Shown here in pieces: positions 12,301-22,540 of a DNA stretch of 64,000 nucleotides (positions are counted from its first letter, which is position 1; every line of letters starts with the position of its first letter). Source of the stretch: Anaspis maculata (taxonomy: Eukaryota; Arthropoda; Insecta; Coleoptera; Scraptiidae). The notes beneath the pieces are model-generated. The model did no database searches, was not told the DNA's origin, and worked only from the letters and a program-made list of their open reading frames with translations. The translations under genes and the position numbers were made by a program. The DNA lies in the NCBI GenBank assembly GCA_949128115.1, contig OX421963.1:39229979-39293978 (forward strand), given 5' to 3'.

Positions 12301-13857
12301 GAATTCTGCTCTTGCAGGACCTCAGTTGCCAGTGAGTAAGGGCAGGTGTGTGGCTTGTCCAAGAAAGAAGGACATCAAAAACCAAATGCTGCTGTGATCG
12401 ATGTCCTAAAAACATGTGTATGAAGCACATGAAAAATGTTTGTGAAGAATGCTTCGATTCTATGGATAACTATTCCAGCAGCGAAAATGAGTGACTTTGA
12501 GCAGGCTGAGTTTTGATTTTCTTGTGATATTTTTTTATGAAATAACTATTACTTGTAGAAGTCAACATTGTTTTTTATGTTTTGAGTATTTTTCGGACTG
12601 TTTCATCATTGTGAAGATGAGAATAAATTTTTTCATGGATGAATGGTTTATTTCAATGAAATTCTCATCCTTCTACATTTTCTTGATTTCTGTCGTTATT
12701 TGACCAAATTTGACCCCAACAAAACATGTATTCATTCCATCAATGTACATTGACTAGATAACCTTAAAAAACTTGCAAAAAAAATAGTCGGTAACACTCA
12801 AGGACGCTGCAATTTTAGGGGTGTCGATGACACCCCGCGCGACCTATTACGTCGTAAAAAGAGACGCGCCTGCCCAAGGGTTAAAATCGGTCCAACGGTT
12901 CAAAAGTTACGGTGAAAAAACCAATTAAAAAAGTCAACTTCAACACCCTGTATCTTTTCAAGGAAGCATTTTAGGACCATGAGTTTTTTGTTCTTTCGGC
13001 TTTATTTTTGATGGGGAATCATTCCTCAAAGTTTTTGATAACCAGACCTGAACACCCTGTAGAGAACTCAAGCATAGTGAAACTATCCGGTACATGTACC
13101 TGTCGTCTATGTCTGGGCCCACCTAGAGCCAAGTTCTCTTGCAATTTTTCAATTTCCTTGCTCAAATCCAGAGTACGTAGCAGCTCAAAAATCCGACTAA
13201 ACAGCCCTCCTTCCATCAACTGATCCGTATACATGGTGATGAAACGAATAGTTTCTGGATTGACTGAATCAATGTTCCATCGAACTCCAGCGCGAGCTTG
13301 GACTAAATACTTCAAGCTGGCGACAAGGGAGTATCTTCCGTCGTAATACAATAGAACGGCGACCAAGCCTCTAGGCAAGCCGGGGTAGAACGAGCTTTGG
13401 ATTTGTGCAGTACACAGCAAGTCTAGGGCTACATATTCGTTGATTTCAAACATGTCCGACAGGATAATCGTTTCTTGGTACAGCTCTTTTGTGAGGACTT
13501 GATGGCCGAGACCTTTCACAGTGATACCGTCAACCATACCCTTTTTTAGTTCTTCTCTGTTTTTCGCATTCCTTGGCTAAAAACAATTAATTTACAAGGT
13601 TTCACAAAACTGATATAAAAAAGATACCGACCTGGTTTTGAAGTAATGAGAAGAAATTTTGCTTGTGTTTCCTTAGGATGCTTTCGAATTCTAAAGCAAA
13701 TGAATCGTCAGTGTTACCAGACAGCATTTTCAATATAACTCGCTTGAGCCCCTTGTAGGAGCTCCATAAGTCTTCGGACTTGCTCATGGCTGAAATACAG
13801 TTCTCTCGATAAAACAACAGAAAGCAATTAATTAGAAACCTTCTTACCTTCTGCCAT
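314..13857 (-). CDS. Nup205: Nuclear pore complex protein Nup205, 5' part (four coding exons; 3' part off the left edge)
   Basis: Nup205 is a large alpha-solenoid scaffold protein of the nuclear pore inner ring; it binds Nup93 and Nup35. Minus-strand exons: 13857-13848 (MAEA start), 13789-13632, 13576-13100 and 649-314. All boundaries are GT-AG and phases agree (10+158 nt, then two in-frame exons), giving 327 codons of a protein that is about 2000 aa in relatives. Recognised by family segments: FILSDL-like 'ETIILSDMFEINE', 'FYPGLPRGLVAVLLYYDG', 'YTDQLMEGGL', and in exon 4 'YTWAVQCGLP' and 'LDNVNLYLAMALL'. The start ATG has AAAATGG context. The donor of exon 4 is CAG|GTAATT at 314, so coding continues left of the window. 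The intron between 13099 and 650 is 12.4 kb, nearly all transposon and duplicated DNA. The homology is strong; the remaining exons cannot be seen here. Confidence 0.93.
871..1417. mobile_element. TA-flanked palindromic element (CAGGGTGAATCAG termini), first copy
   Basis: The left end TACAGGGTGAATCAG and the right end CTGATTCACCCTGTA are inverted copies, and the arms (CCGATCAAACTTTGGGAT and its complement, and further in) keep pairing toward the middle. The element is 0.55 kb with no ORF. It belongs to the family of TA-CAGGGTG palindromes that recurs across the window, most like a Tc1/mariner-type MITE. Confidence 0.8.
1578..1705. repeat. Short inverted-repeat element (also at 4192-4319)
   Basis: GGGTGTTTATAGGAGTCTGT near 1580 is inverted as ACAGACATTTATAAACACCC at 1686-1705, giving arms of about 25 bp around a 75-bp loop. 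Looks like a small MITE. The second copy is due to the tandem duplication. Confidence 0.65.
1789..2358. mobile_element. Degenerate palindromic element (also at 4403-4972)
   Basis: Arms around 1955-2050 and 2110-2205 are inverted copies (AATTTGGCAYAC, GTGACAACT, CATCCAGTGGC). The right end is ACACCCTGTA; the left end, TACTGGGGTGTT, is a decayed version of the usual TACAGGGTG terminus. A short ORF at 2106-2288 is only part of an arm. Confidence 0.6.
3136..3263 (-). pseudogene. Duplicated, 3'-truncated copy of Nup205 exon 4
   Basis: The acceptor TTTTTAG and the first 128 bp of exon 4 (reading ITDLFTDIRVTL through NAKI) are present again within intron 3, on the same strand as the gene. The real exon continues to 314; here coding homology stops at the duplication junction and the frame runs on into unrelated sequence to a stop near 2973. 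If used by the spliceosome this would be a pseudo-exon that truncates the protein. No strong donor follows, so skipping is more likely. Confidence 0.85.
3485..4031. mobile_element. TA-flanked palindromic element, duplicated copy
   Basis: Same element as at 871-1417, carried along by the 2614-bp tandem duplication rather than by a separate insertion. Confidence 0.8.
5268..5376 (-). repeat. tRNA-derived SINE, 3' portion (split; also at 2654-2762)
   Basis: The minus-strand SINE segment GCGGTGGGCGGGTATCC to CCACCATTTTATG matches the tail half of the intact SINE at 24780-25096. Its head half is at 9157-9369. The outer 12-bp target duplication GATTTCTATTTT is found at 5256-5267 and 9370-9381, showing that both halves are one insertion later split by the element at 5377-9156. 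Confidence 0.8.
5500..5935 (+). pseudogene. Unidentified broken coding fragment: Cys-rich and PHD-like motifs
   Basis: One frame reads SDKELDGMSIFIKQ then RDVRAQTIPGRW. A second frame from about 5690 reads GGQLRFYLGLYDAY then DCFYCGKAKKAQKCRRCW, a cluster of four Cys. A third frame near 5848 reads CHEKSDWFHSDC, which resembles the W-F-H-x2-C core of a PHD finger. Frames change every 50-100 bp, so the source gene is broken. A GGTAAGT donor-like site lies at 5566. I do not recognise the parent protein. Capture of a host chromatin-type gene by the surrounding element is one possibility. Confidence 0.35.
6330..7208 (+). pseudogene. Decayed non-LTR retrotransposon reverse transcriptase
   Basis: Across shifting plus-strand frames the order of a LINE RT domain can be followed: FKTRKILGILKPGE, then NKSGAVFVNLAAAYESL (finger/palm motif A, normally D-x-AAYD), then FVNNMLNERYF, FRRLNQTVFSKAVLAPLL (the family's NGLPQGSVLAPLL), and IAMIYQHQYS where the catalytic YADD should be. 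The catalytic Asp residues are lost and many stops interrupt. It resembles the CR1/Jockey side of the non-LTR elements. It lies inside the 5377-9156 element, so it is an old nested or captured fragment. Confidence 0.7.
7210..9110. other. Unassigned spacer and GC-rich block within the 3.8-kb element
   Basis: 7210-8400 is AT-rich with no convincing coding sequence. About 8460-9110 is much richer in G+C than its surroundings (GGCCGGCC and similar) and has overlapping ORFs on both strands with low-complexity products, none recognised. It may be a captured promoter or CpG-rich segment. Confidence 0.4.
9157..9369 (-). repeat. tRNA-derived SINE, 5' (tRNA-like) portion
   Basis: The complement carries a B-box GGTTCGAATCC (9312-9322 as GGATTCGAACC). 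The text GACGCATCAACAGCGAGG to CTACCGGCCGGG parallels 24900-25096. It ends at the 12-bp duplication GATTTCTATTTT at 9370-9381. Same insertion as 5268-5376. Confidence 0.8.
9461..10182. mobile_element. TA-flanked palindromic element (CAGGGTGATACG termini)
   Basis: TACAGGGTGATACGTAAAAT at the left is inverted as ATTTTACGTATCACCTTGTA at the right. Inner blocks such as CGTACCCCCATTT, GGTGTCTTA, CCGGATTGGAAGTCT and ATATAAATTTTTAT are also inverted. It is 0.72 kb. Small ORFs here are arm sequence only. Confidence 0.8.
11883..12880 (+). mobile_element. Internally deleted piggyBac-type transposon flanked by TTAA
   Basis: TTAA occurs at 11879-11882 and 12881-12884. The inside ends are CCCTTAATTAGTCGCGCG at the left and, inverted, CCCTTGGGCAGGCGCGTC at the right, matching the CCY-type ends of piggyBac elements. 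The 998-bp body keeps only the C-terminal part of the transposase, so it cannot move on its own. The host sequence joins cleanly across one TTAA. Confidence 0.82.
12188..12493 (+). pseudogene. piggyBac transposase C-terminal fragment (cysteine-rich domain)
   Basis: The frame from 12188 reads REVGLKMINEHIY to LPVSKGRCVACPRKKDIKNQ, then breaks at about 12388. The +1 frame continues CDRCPKNMCMKHMKNVCEEC and ends at TGA 12493. The spacing of Cys pairs and His is that of the piggyBac C-terminal zinc-binding domain, which binds the transposon ends. The catalytic core is missing and one frameshift is present. Confidence 0.75.
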
Positions 13858-14949
13858 TTTTTCAGCAGTGGAATTAAACTAACATAAACACAAGAAGTTT
13901 TTGAACATAACATAAAACATCAAAGTTCTTCTAACAAACGCCGGTTAGGTTCGGTTTGCAGGTTAACTTTTTGACGTTTGTCGTTTATGACGCGCGATTT
14001 TTGATTCAGGTATTTTCGCCCGACAAATTTCCACCCGACAGAATGTTCGCCCGACAGATTCTTCATTGTTCAACGTTTGGTATCACTGAGTGGAAAAGCA
14101 TTAAAAGTATGTGGCAACAGGGCTTCAGTTGGGCACGTGGCCGTGAATGGGCCGTGGCCCCCTGGCACGTAGTGTTGTGTTGACGGTGTTGGACGAGCCA
14201 GCCAACACGGATTTTTGATTTTCCGGGCCAACCAAGAAAGTTGCAGACTTGCATCATGTTCGCCCGACACTATTTCGAATTGGAATCCTTCATGCCCAAT
14301 TGCACAAAAATTGGTACATTAAATTCAAGTTCGGTGAGTACCAAATAGGGAATCAAATGTTTAAAACCGAAATAAAATGCAAATCCTATTACCTACTTCA
14401 ATGAAATAACATGATGGGAATACAGCATAATAGCTTACATTTATTTGTATACTGAGACAAACTTGGGCTAACACACTTTTCGCTTAGTTTCAGTACCTAT
14501 ATACCTACAGTGTGTTCTACAAGCCAAAATAAAGGCTGTCCCACTTGGTTTTGGTGTCTTGGAGCTATATTTTGTATTCTCATTTCCTTCCTTCCTTGAT
14601 CATCCTGAGCATTTATAAGTTCATGAGCCTCTTGGAGAAATATGCTTGTCATATCTTCAAAACCGATGCATCAATAAGCCTTTCTTTGTTGCAGGTGACT
14701 TAACACTAACATTTTGGAAAACCCAAAGCCGACAATGGAGCTATTAGCCAAGATGTGAGAATTCGGCCCGACCCACTTGTTTGCTGAGCCCTCAATCCGT
14801 CACATCACCAGGATAACCAGCAGTAATCAACATGCATTGACAACATCTTCGCAATGACATGAGTGGAAACAAAGTGGAAAGGAATGAAGACAACATGGAA
14901 CCCCCCCATCTCTGGCCATCTATCTGGCACAAGCCATACAAATCAAGAC
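13858..14949. other. Nup205 upstream region and spacer with scattered CGCCCGACA motifs
   Basis: This is the 5' flank of Nup205, 0-100 bp upstream of its ATG with no clear TATA box. Motifs of the form TTCGCCCGACA occur at about 14018, 14044 and 14259, and again inverted near 22400 and 22530, so they mark a dispersed repeat. Nothing coding was seen in 14270-14949. Confidence 0.4.
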
Positions 14950-14953
14950 CACT

Positions 14954-15540
14954 GTGTATAATAAACAACAACAGCTCACAACAACAATAAGAGAATTGGA
15001 ACAAACCTGGCCACAACACTTCATTAAGCCAACTTGGGTACCATATATGGATGGAACAACAACTGCAACATCTGAAGAATCATTCACCAGGTTTCAAGTC
15101 CAAATTCAACTCAAACACTACCTAAGAAATCAGAAAGCAACCACAACACATTCTATTGTTATCCGAGAAGTGGCAGCAAAAGAGACTTTGAAAATGGTTG
15201 GAGGCATGAGGTCATCACGTTACAATAAGGATGTATATTGCATCAGTATAGACTTGTTGGAAGTAGATGAATGGTTCGAGGCTAACAGACTAAAACTAAA
15301 TCAAGGGAAAACAATACCTTACTTTTGAAATCAAAGGTACCACTCAAAACGCCCTAAATTTCTTAAGACTGCACCTACAACAAAATCTGAAATGGCTGGC
15401 CCACATCAATAGACTAAGCACAACTCTGTCCTCAGCCATTTTTTCCATTTGAAGACTGAGGCAAATGGGAACCAGAGAAGCTGCCCTTACAGCGTATCAT
15501 GCGAACTTTCATAGAGTTTCTCCGAAGATACACAAGATCC
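14954..15540 (+). pseudogene. LINE (non-LTR retrotransposon) relic
   Basis: An ORF at 14954-15328 starts with ELEQTWPQHFIKPT and ends IDLLEVDEWFEANRLKLNQGKT, the typical 'W..AN.L.LN..KT' segment after the YxDD motif of non-LTR reverse transcriptases. After a frameshift, 15345-15450 reads LRLHLQQNLKWLAHINRLS and then RQMGTREAALTAYHANF, the thumb and downstream region. The palm with YADD is absent, so it is a deleted, frameshifted copy. Confidence 0.68.
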
Positions 15541-15710
15541 TCATATTGCTGAAGAGTGTAGTCAAGACTATATGCAAAAAATGTAGGAGATTCGGTAGCA
15601 GGAAGCTTTTTCATAGTTGAAGCTGTTGACAAAAAATGAAGAAAAATTATGTACCTACCCAATCAACTTGAAAAAAAACTTGAAAGTTTGTTAACTGACT
15701 GCAAGTTCCA

Positions 15711-15831
15711 CCAAAAGCTTTATAAGCGACTTAACTTTAATCTGAGTTAGATGCTATGACACAGCCAATAGCATGGCCAGTTGCTTAGCAACTAACTCAG
15801 ATTAAAATTGACTCTCATAAACTTTTAGCTG
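15711..15831. repeat. Small palindromic MITE
   Basis: CTTTATAAGCGACTTAAC and TTTAATCTGAGTTAG at the left are inverted as CTAACTCAGATTAAA and GACTCTCATAAACTTT at the right. About 120 bp, no coding potential. Confidence 0.65.
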
Positions 15832-17344
15832 AACCAGCGGTGAGGGAGTTTATAACAGGATAGACGAATTTCTAAGTGACAGATTTACTGTTACGCCTGA
15901 GTCATAAGGCTGTGATTGTTTTATATCTATATATTATCTATTTATATTTTATGTTATACTTCATTATATTTATTTTGACGTGCTAATAACAAATTGTATT
16001 TTGTTCTGAAAAGCTTAAACTTAAATATATCTTGCTATCATCCGGTAATTTTTTTTCTTGAAGTACTTAACTGGGTTTGCATTTTATTCCACGTTATAAA
16101 TTTGATAGAATTTGATAACTTTGTGATATCAGACATTTAGATGATTTATCTGGGATCCGATCTATGTTAAGAATCTTCTTTTAGTCTCTTGCGTCACATC
16201 CCTAAATCGCCATTGTTATTCTACCTACAGCAAATCACGGGAAAATTGGGAAAAGAAATTGTTGGGAAATGACCAAGAACCAGTAACATATTGCTCAAAA
16301 AAAATTGGTGAATATCTGTTTACGAGATCAGAGGTTGGAAAATTTGGAGTTTTTCCAGGAGGGAGGAATCGAAAACCGTTGGTCCGATTTCAAAAATTCC
16401 TCCTCCTCCAAAAATAATGAATAATACGTTTATCAATAATTGATCATATACATTATAACACCTATGAATAAAATATGCTAATTCAAAACCGAGTTCAAAA
16501 CACATCAAAAAGTAGCGTAGGTATATCTTATATCACAGATCCATCACACAGATCTGTTTACCAATTTCCTTTGCTCACGAGTTTCAAGTGGCGGAGCTCA
16601 AGGGAATCGAAAAACTAATACAATACACTTTCGATTTCAGTCGGAATATTTCGAAAAAAGTTCCTCTCTCAAGTAGTTTATCTCATTCCTCAGACAAGGA
16701 TTTCTTCTCGAGTTTCTTCTCCCTATAGTGCCTAGCACCGAACGACGCGTCATTCTGGTTAAAATCTGATCAATGGCCATCCCAATCGAGTAATCAATGG
16801 CATGGGAAAACTTTGAAAATTCGTAGCGTCCGACCGGGAAATGGTGGAAATCCTGGACTACAGACTAAAATTTCATGTTTTAGTCGTACGTGTTTTCTTC
16901 TTGCCGAAGAAAATCTGGATTTTCCGGGAAAACTTGAAATCAGCCTTTTCCAAATCATTTCATTGTAAATATCGTCAATCAAAGCTTCGTTCCAAGGTTG
17001 GGATCCTCGCGCTTCAAAACTTCCAATTTTGATGTTATATACCTATTTTTTAATTTTTAAACTTGAGGAGTCGTTTATTATAGTTTCACAATTCGTTAAT
17101 GGTAGAGAATAACAGATCAATAGATCATTATCCCTTATTGCTATGTCAAAATTCCACTGCGAGTGGATTAGTCGTTTTCTTGAAAACGGTTTTTTATTCC
17201 TTCCAAAAACCCTTTGGGAACCGTTCAAGAAAACGACCCATCATATCCAATCGCAGAGAAATTTTCACATGGCAAGGATAATGAACCCATTCTCTAACCA
17301 GTAAGGATTTGTGAATCCATAGCGCCTCAAATTCCAAAATTATA
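15832..17344. other. Intergenic spacer, nothing recognised
   Basis: AT-rich sequence with only short, unsupported ORFs. I see no gene, RNA or clear element. Confidence 0.5.
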
Positions 17345-17814
17345 AAGTTGAGGTCAATTTGAAAAGAGAAAGGATATAGCGGTCCTCGGGGCGCAGGTTC
17401 ACCTATATTGGCGCCATCGTCAACCCCAAGCCCAGCCAGCCCGATCGATAAGCGCTCCCGGTTAAACAGCCAATTGAACCAGTGAGTTATTTAGTCTATA
17501 GGAAGACCTGCGCACGAGCTGCGAGTAAAGGGAACCGCCTATATGAGGTCTAAATATACCTACTTATCTACCTTTCTCATGAGCACATCACGCATACCTG
17601 TGAGGGGACGACAACTGGCGGTCTGTAGTAGCCGTCTGTACTAGCGGTAATCTGCGCTCACAGGTATGCGCGCAAGTGATTTCCCTGGTGGGAAAGGTGG
17701 ATTGTTTTTCAGGAAGGCGTGGAGCGCATATTTTCTAGTAAACGATCAGCGCCCTTGAGCCTTCGTTTTCAACAGAAATTTATCGTTGAGGTCAATTTGA
17801 AAAGAGAAAGGATG
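17345..17814. repeat. 412-bp segment between perfect 29-bp direct repeats
   Basis: The 29-bp text beginning TTGAGGTCAATTTGAAAAGA occurs at 17345-17373 and again, identically, at 17786-17814. Between them is an internal inverted repeat (CGCATACCTGTGAG at 17593, CTCACAGGTATGCG at 17654) and no ORF. The repeats are too long for ordinary target duplications; a microhomology-templated insertion or recombination product is possible. Confidence 0.6.
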
Positions 17815-18282
17815 GCTCCGAAATTTTGATTTTCTTTTTTTTTGAAAATGTTTTGTTTTAATAGATGTTGAAAAAATGCATTTCCATGGTTTATTCTGAT
17901 AGGTAACATTTCACCCATGAAGAGGAAGAGAGGGCTCTCCTGTACAAAAGCAGAAATAGCAAACAATCTATTTTAGTTTGGGATAACTTTTTTTGAAAGA
18001 TTATTGCTACTGTGGGATAGCTTGGACATGACATATAGCCATAAACCATCATCGATCATTATTATGTTTCAGCCATATTCCATACATCATACATTGACCA
18101 AACCTCCCACATGTTGATTTTTTCTGTTAGGTATTCTATGGTCCGACACTGTATTTAGTCTGTAGTGACTTTCAAAGTTCTGTCCTGTCCTAAAGTGTTT
18201 ATCAAGTTTTGTGGGATATACAGGTGTCCCAGAAATAGCGCTTATTAAACTCTCCAGTCGTACGTTGTAGCGGACCTTCCAG

Positions 18283-18408
18283 GAGCGCGATTCTGTACTT
18301 GCCTACCGACAACTATCGGATCGGTAGCTAGGGTGAGAACCAATCAAATTCGCTCCTGCCTAGCTACCGACACCGACAAATGTCGGTAGGAGAGTACAGA
18401 ATCGCGGC
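18283..18408. mobile_element. Short MITE with GCGATTCTGTACT termini
   Basis: GCGCGATTCTGTACTTGCC and CTACCGACA at the left are inverted at the right (TGTCGGTAG, AGTACAGAATCGCGGC). The flanks share CCAGG, a likely 5-bp target duplication. Confidence 0.7.
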
Positions 18409-18437
18409 CCAGGGAACTTTACAAAGACTCAGCTGTC

Positions 18438-19009
18438 AACTGGTTGGCGTTTTTTCGCTAATGCTGTTAGGTATAGTGGTGGCTACTGAAGAAAATGATG
18501 CCCAAGCGCGGCGGTGCTAAAGAAAATGGAATGACAATCCCCACCGCAGCAGCAGGGTGGAAGTATCTTCAATATTTCTCCCTCAAAAATTGAGATGAAA
18601 ACTCAATTTTTTGTATACGGTGTACTGAGTGTGTGTGTTAGAAAATGTAATATAGTTTTTCAATTATGTAAAAAAAAATATTTTTTTCTTTCTTAGTGAC
18701 TTTTTTCAGAAAAATAGGCATATATTTAATTTTCTACGTCTCTCAAAATTATAAAACAGTTGATAATTGTTTTTTGTCAAAAAATACTCAAGCATTTTGT
18801 AGCGAAAATCGTAAACTGGTTGGCGGTTTTGCGCTAATGCTGTTGGGAATAGTGGTGACCTGCTGACCACCGAAGAAAATGATGCTCAAGCGCGGTGGTA
18901 CTGAAGAAAATGGAATGACAATGCCCACTGCAGCAGCAGGGTAAAAGTATACATACCTTCAATATTTCACCCTCAAAAATTAAGATGATTTTTTTTTATA
19001 CGGTGTACT
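18438..19009. repeat. Diverged direct repeat, two units about 376 bp apart
   Basis: Units at 18438-18626 and 18814-19009 share AACTGGTTGGCG, CTAATGCTGTT, GAAGAAAATGATGC, GGAATGACAATSCCCAC, GCAGCAGCAGGGT and TATACGGTGTACT with scattered differences. They are separated by an AT-rich spacer. An old tandem duplication or two related elements. Confidence 0.65.
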
Positions 19010-20623
19010 TTCTTGTATACAGAGTGGTCCATCCTAGCGTAATTATCCCATAGCGGTCTTACCCTCGGTCTTACCGTTCAAGTAGAAAAAAAGATGTAAG
19101 AAAAAAGTTACATGGTTTTAATGAGACCTATGACCTAAAACTATTTTCGGCTATCAGGTGTTCTATATTGATGGAATTAACAAAAAGACATTTTTTTTTT
19201 AAATGGAACACCAGATATTTTTTGCATTTTCGTGTTCAGCTTTTTCAATTGTCTTATGCCTGTATTTTGTTTTTAAATTGTATGGCAGTACTAGCAACTA
19301 GAAATTGAAAACTGAAAAAATCGCATTTTCAGTTTGCTTGAAAAAATTCACAAAAAATTGAACTTTTTAATTTTCAAAGTATCATTACTCATTTTTTTTT
19401 CAAATGGTCTTTACCACATTTAAACTTCATACACTTTTCGAAATACATAATCGGAAGTTTTTACGAAACTTGCAATTTTTTTGACTTTTTTTTTCAAAAA
19501 CTAGGTCGGCCGTGATGAATAAGAGACAAGCCAAATAGTACGCAGCTGTCAGTTAGTCAGTCTGAATATTGTCGAACAAAGAAAAATGGCTTAAGCGCAA
19601 AAAGAAATCTAAAGTGGAATCGTGGAATATCTGGCTTCATATCAGAATATCATATCAATAATTTCCTTTCGCTCATCCTACATATTACAGTAACACAAAA
19701 AAAAAATAGAGACATTATCAGACAGTTGAGAAAGCTGAACACAAAACTGCAAAAAATATAGAGGCGGATCTAGAAAACTTAAAAAAGTTTACTGAATTAT
19801 TTTTTCAAAATTACGAAAATAAAAAAGGGTCGAAGGACCAACTTTTGACCCTCGACCTTGATATTTATTTTATTTCAAAAAATAAAAATCATACTTTTTT
19901 TCAACATTTTTCTGAATATATTTTTCTGGCACTTTTGGAACATTTCCCTACCCTGCTGTTCAATTTTCTACCCCAAACTTGCAAACACCTGTAGGTATAC
20001 CTATTTCAGAACGCGCGGGCCTTGTTTGATTTTAATTTTTTCGAAATTGTTGTGAAGGGAATTTAGAAGACCTTCAAAAATGATGTGCAGTTCGACGTTC
20101 GACCTCTATTCCCATTTGAAATTCTTAAAAGGGTATAGTCACCCTAATACCTAGAAGGGTGGACGGTCGTGGAACGAATAAGGGAAAGACATATTGAAAA
20201 TAACGTGTGTTATGTTAGTCAAAAAGCCCCTCAAAAAAGCAAATCCGACCTGTGGCAGCTTTTTTCTCGGAAAAAAATGGTGCAGCGAAAAATTGGAGGT
20301 GTGGGTGGGTTCTTCTTAAAAAATCACCTGTATGTAAAGTTTATAAGCGAAAACAATATAAAAGGTGGTAAAAATGTTAAACCGCGTTTTACTTTCGAGA
20401 AATTAAGGGTCCGGTGTAAAAGCTCTCTAAAATTTTGAGGGGTCCATGACTAGGAAAAGGTCAAGAAACCCTGCTCTATGATCATGACACCAACATGGCA
20501 ATATTGGCAAAAGCCGAGGCACCCCTTGGTCTACTGCCCCTTAGGTATTTAAGTTTGGTTTTTATTCTTATCATATGCGGGGGTTGTTAGTAGGTACAGG
20601 AAAAATAGTAAAGAAATCGGCAA
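19010..20623. other. Intergenic AT-rich spacer
   Basis: Long A/T homopolymer runs and no convincing ORF. It begins with a lone element end (TACAGAGTGGTCC at about 19018). Nothing else identified. Confidence 0.45.
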
Positions 20624-22223
20624 AACCTCGGAATAAATATGGACGTCCTGAAAATTTGATATTTTGTTCAGAATTGAGTGCTCTACAACATATCCAAAAT
20701 CGCCAAAAATCGCACTCGGGGGTTTTGAGTTATTGGAGGGGGAGTAAAAAATTGCTGGTAAAAATGGAGGGGATGGAACCCGTCAACCCATTGGATGCGA
20801 ATACATTATAGTTCGACGTATCATATCCCAATGATGCCATTTTGGCACAAAAAGTGTCCATCATTGTTGAGGGGGAGTAGTAGGGGGGTGAAGTTCTGCT
20901 GGGTGGTCCATTTTGTTTTTATGGCCATGTAGAACCGATCACGACAAGTTTGGTATCTTTTCCGACTAAATTCAATCTCCTGAACTCGTATCCGATGTGC
21001 AAATTCGGATGAAAACAAGTTTGAACAAGTTGACTCGAGAAAACTTGTTTTTTCTTTGACAATTTTGACGAATTTTTTTTGTACTGTTGGAGGTGTTAAT
21101 TCTCAGAAAATTTTCAGTGACCAATAAATTGAAGTGTATCCCCCACAAAAATCATCCACTCGATGTATAATTTTGTTTCTCGAGTTTAAAAAACCGATTT
21201 GAACTTGAGCCGCCGCGGCGCGTCGTCTACTACTGACCAGAACACTACAGTATGCACCTTTGAATGAAAACACCTCAAACTATTGGAAAGATAACAACTC
21301 ATCTTCGAAAATTGGAGGATTTGTGCAGAACTGAATTCCCTATACCATGAACAAAATCGCCATGAATCGCAATGCAGGATTTTGAGTTATTCGGGGAAGA
21401 GTATAACACTTTGACAGGATTCATACTCTATGAACTGTTACCTCTCCACTTGAATAACTCAAAACCCTACAGTGCGATTCATGGCGATTTTGTTTATGTT
21501 ATACGGAATTCAATTCTCCACAGATCCTTCAATTTTCGGAGATCAGTTCTTATTTCTTCAATAGTTTGAGGTGTTTTCATTTGAAGGTGCATGCTGTAGT
21601 GTTCTGGTCAGTAGTAGACGACGCGCCGCGCCGGCTCAAGTTCAAATTGAGTTTTTAAACTCGAGAAACAAAATTATACTTCAAGTGGATGATTTTTGTG
21701 GAGAATACACTTCAATTCAATGGTCCCTGAAAATTTTCTGGAAATAAACACCTCCAACAGTACAAAAAAAAATTTGTCAAAATTGTCAAAGAAAAAACTA
21801 GTTTTCTCAAGTTAACTTGTTCAAACTTGTTTTCATCCAAATTTTGCACATCGGATACGAGTTCAGGAGATTGAATTTAGTCGGAAAAGATACCAAACTT
21901 GTCGTGATCGGTTCTACATGGCCATAAAAACAAAATGGACCACCTAGCAGAGCTTCGCCCCCCCCACTACTCCCCTTCAACAATGATAAACAGTTTTTGT
22001 GCCAAAATGGTATCAATGGGATATGATACGTCGAACTATGATGTATTCGCATCCAATGGGTTGACGGGTTCTATCCCCTCCATTTTTACCAGCAATTTTT
22101 TACTCCCCCTCCAATAACTCAAAACCCCCGAGTGCGATTTTTGGCGATTTTGGATATGTTGTAGAGCACTCAATTCTGAACAAAATATCAAATTTTCAGG
22201 ACGTCCATATTTTTTCCGAGGTT
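20624..22223. repeat. 1.6-kb near-perfect hairpin (two arms of about 790 bp)
   Basis: The arm 20624-21410 (starting AACCTCGGAATAAATATGGA) is repeated inverted to 22223 with few mismatches, the axis being near 21424 and the loop only tens of bases. The translated arms (20575-20811 plus and 22036-22302 minus) are nearly the same peptide, which reflects the symmetry and not a gene. Such a structure transcribed through would give long dsRNA. It may be a foldback element or an inverted duplication. Confidence 0.85.
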
Positions 22224-22392
22224 GAAATCTATCTTTCTTGTACTTTCGAGTGCTTTTGATACTGAAGTCCACCTTTAATCTTTTTATCCATCTAAAACCC
22301 ATAGATGGATAAACGCAAATAAGATTTTTGGGTTTTGGAAACCTGCCCCTGAAACTGGTTTTCCACCGTGGTGTTGGCCTTGGTCACGTGAC

Positions 22393-22540
22393 GGGTATTT
22401 TCGTCCGACACATTGCCTTGTTGCCGTCCCTTCAACAAATGCATCCTTCCCGCTGAATTTTGAGTCGAAATGTCACAATGCTGCCAACAGTCTAACATTG
22501 ACTTTCGTGTCGAGCGAACCCAGTGTCGGGCGAAAATACC
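22393..22540. repeat. Short inverted repeat with TTTTCGYCCGACAC ends
   Basis: GGTATTTTCGTCCGACAC near 22395 is inverted as GTGTCGGGCGAAAATACC at 22523-22540. Related to the CGCCCGACA motifs at 14010-14270. It lies 190 bp upstream of the MFSD6-like start codon. Confidence 0.6.

Larger units (their letters stand above)
10444..13061. mobile_element. TA-flanked palindromic element interrupted by a piggyBac relic
   Basis: The ends TACAGGGTGTTCGGGTCTGG and its inverse CCAGACCTGAACACCCTGTA bound a palindrome. A second inner CAGGGTGTTGAAG pair lies at about 10555 and 12945. The right arm is split exactly at a TTAA by the element at 11883-12880; without it the arm reads on as the complement of the left arm. 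The right end lies 38 bp from the Nup205 exon 3 donor. Confidence 0.82.

Noticed and set aside
15432..15662. 76-codon minus ORF
   Set aside because: Antisense to the recognisable plus-strand LINE relic in its first part; no independent support.
20575..22302. Two near-identical peptides on opposite strands
   Set aside because: They are the same hairpin arm read twice; symmetry, not a conserved protein.
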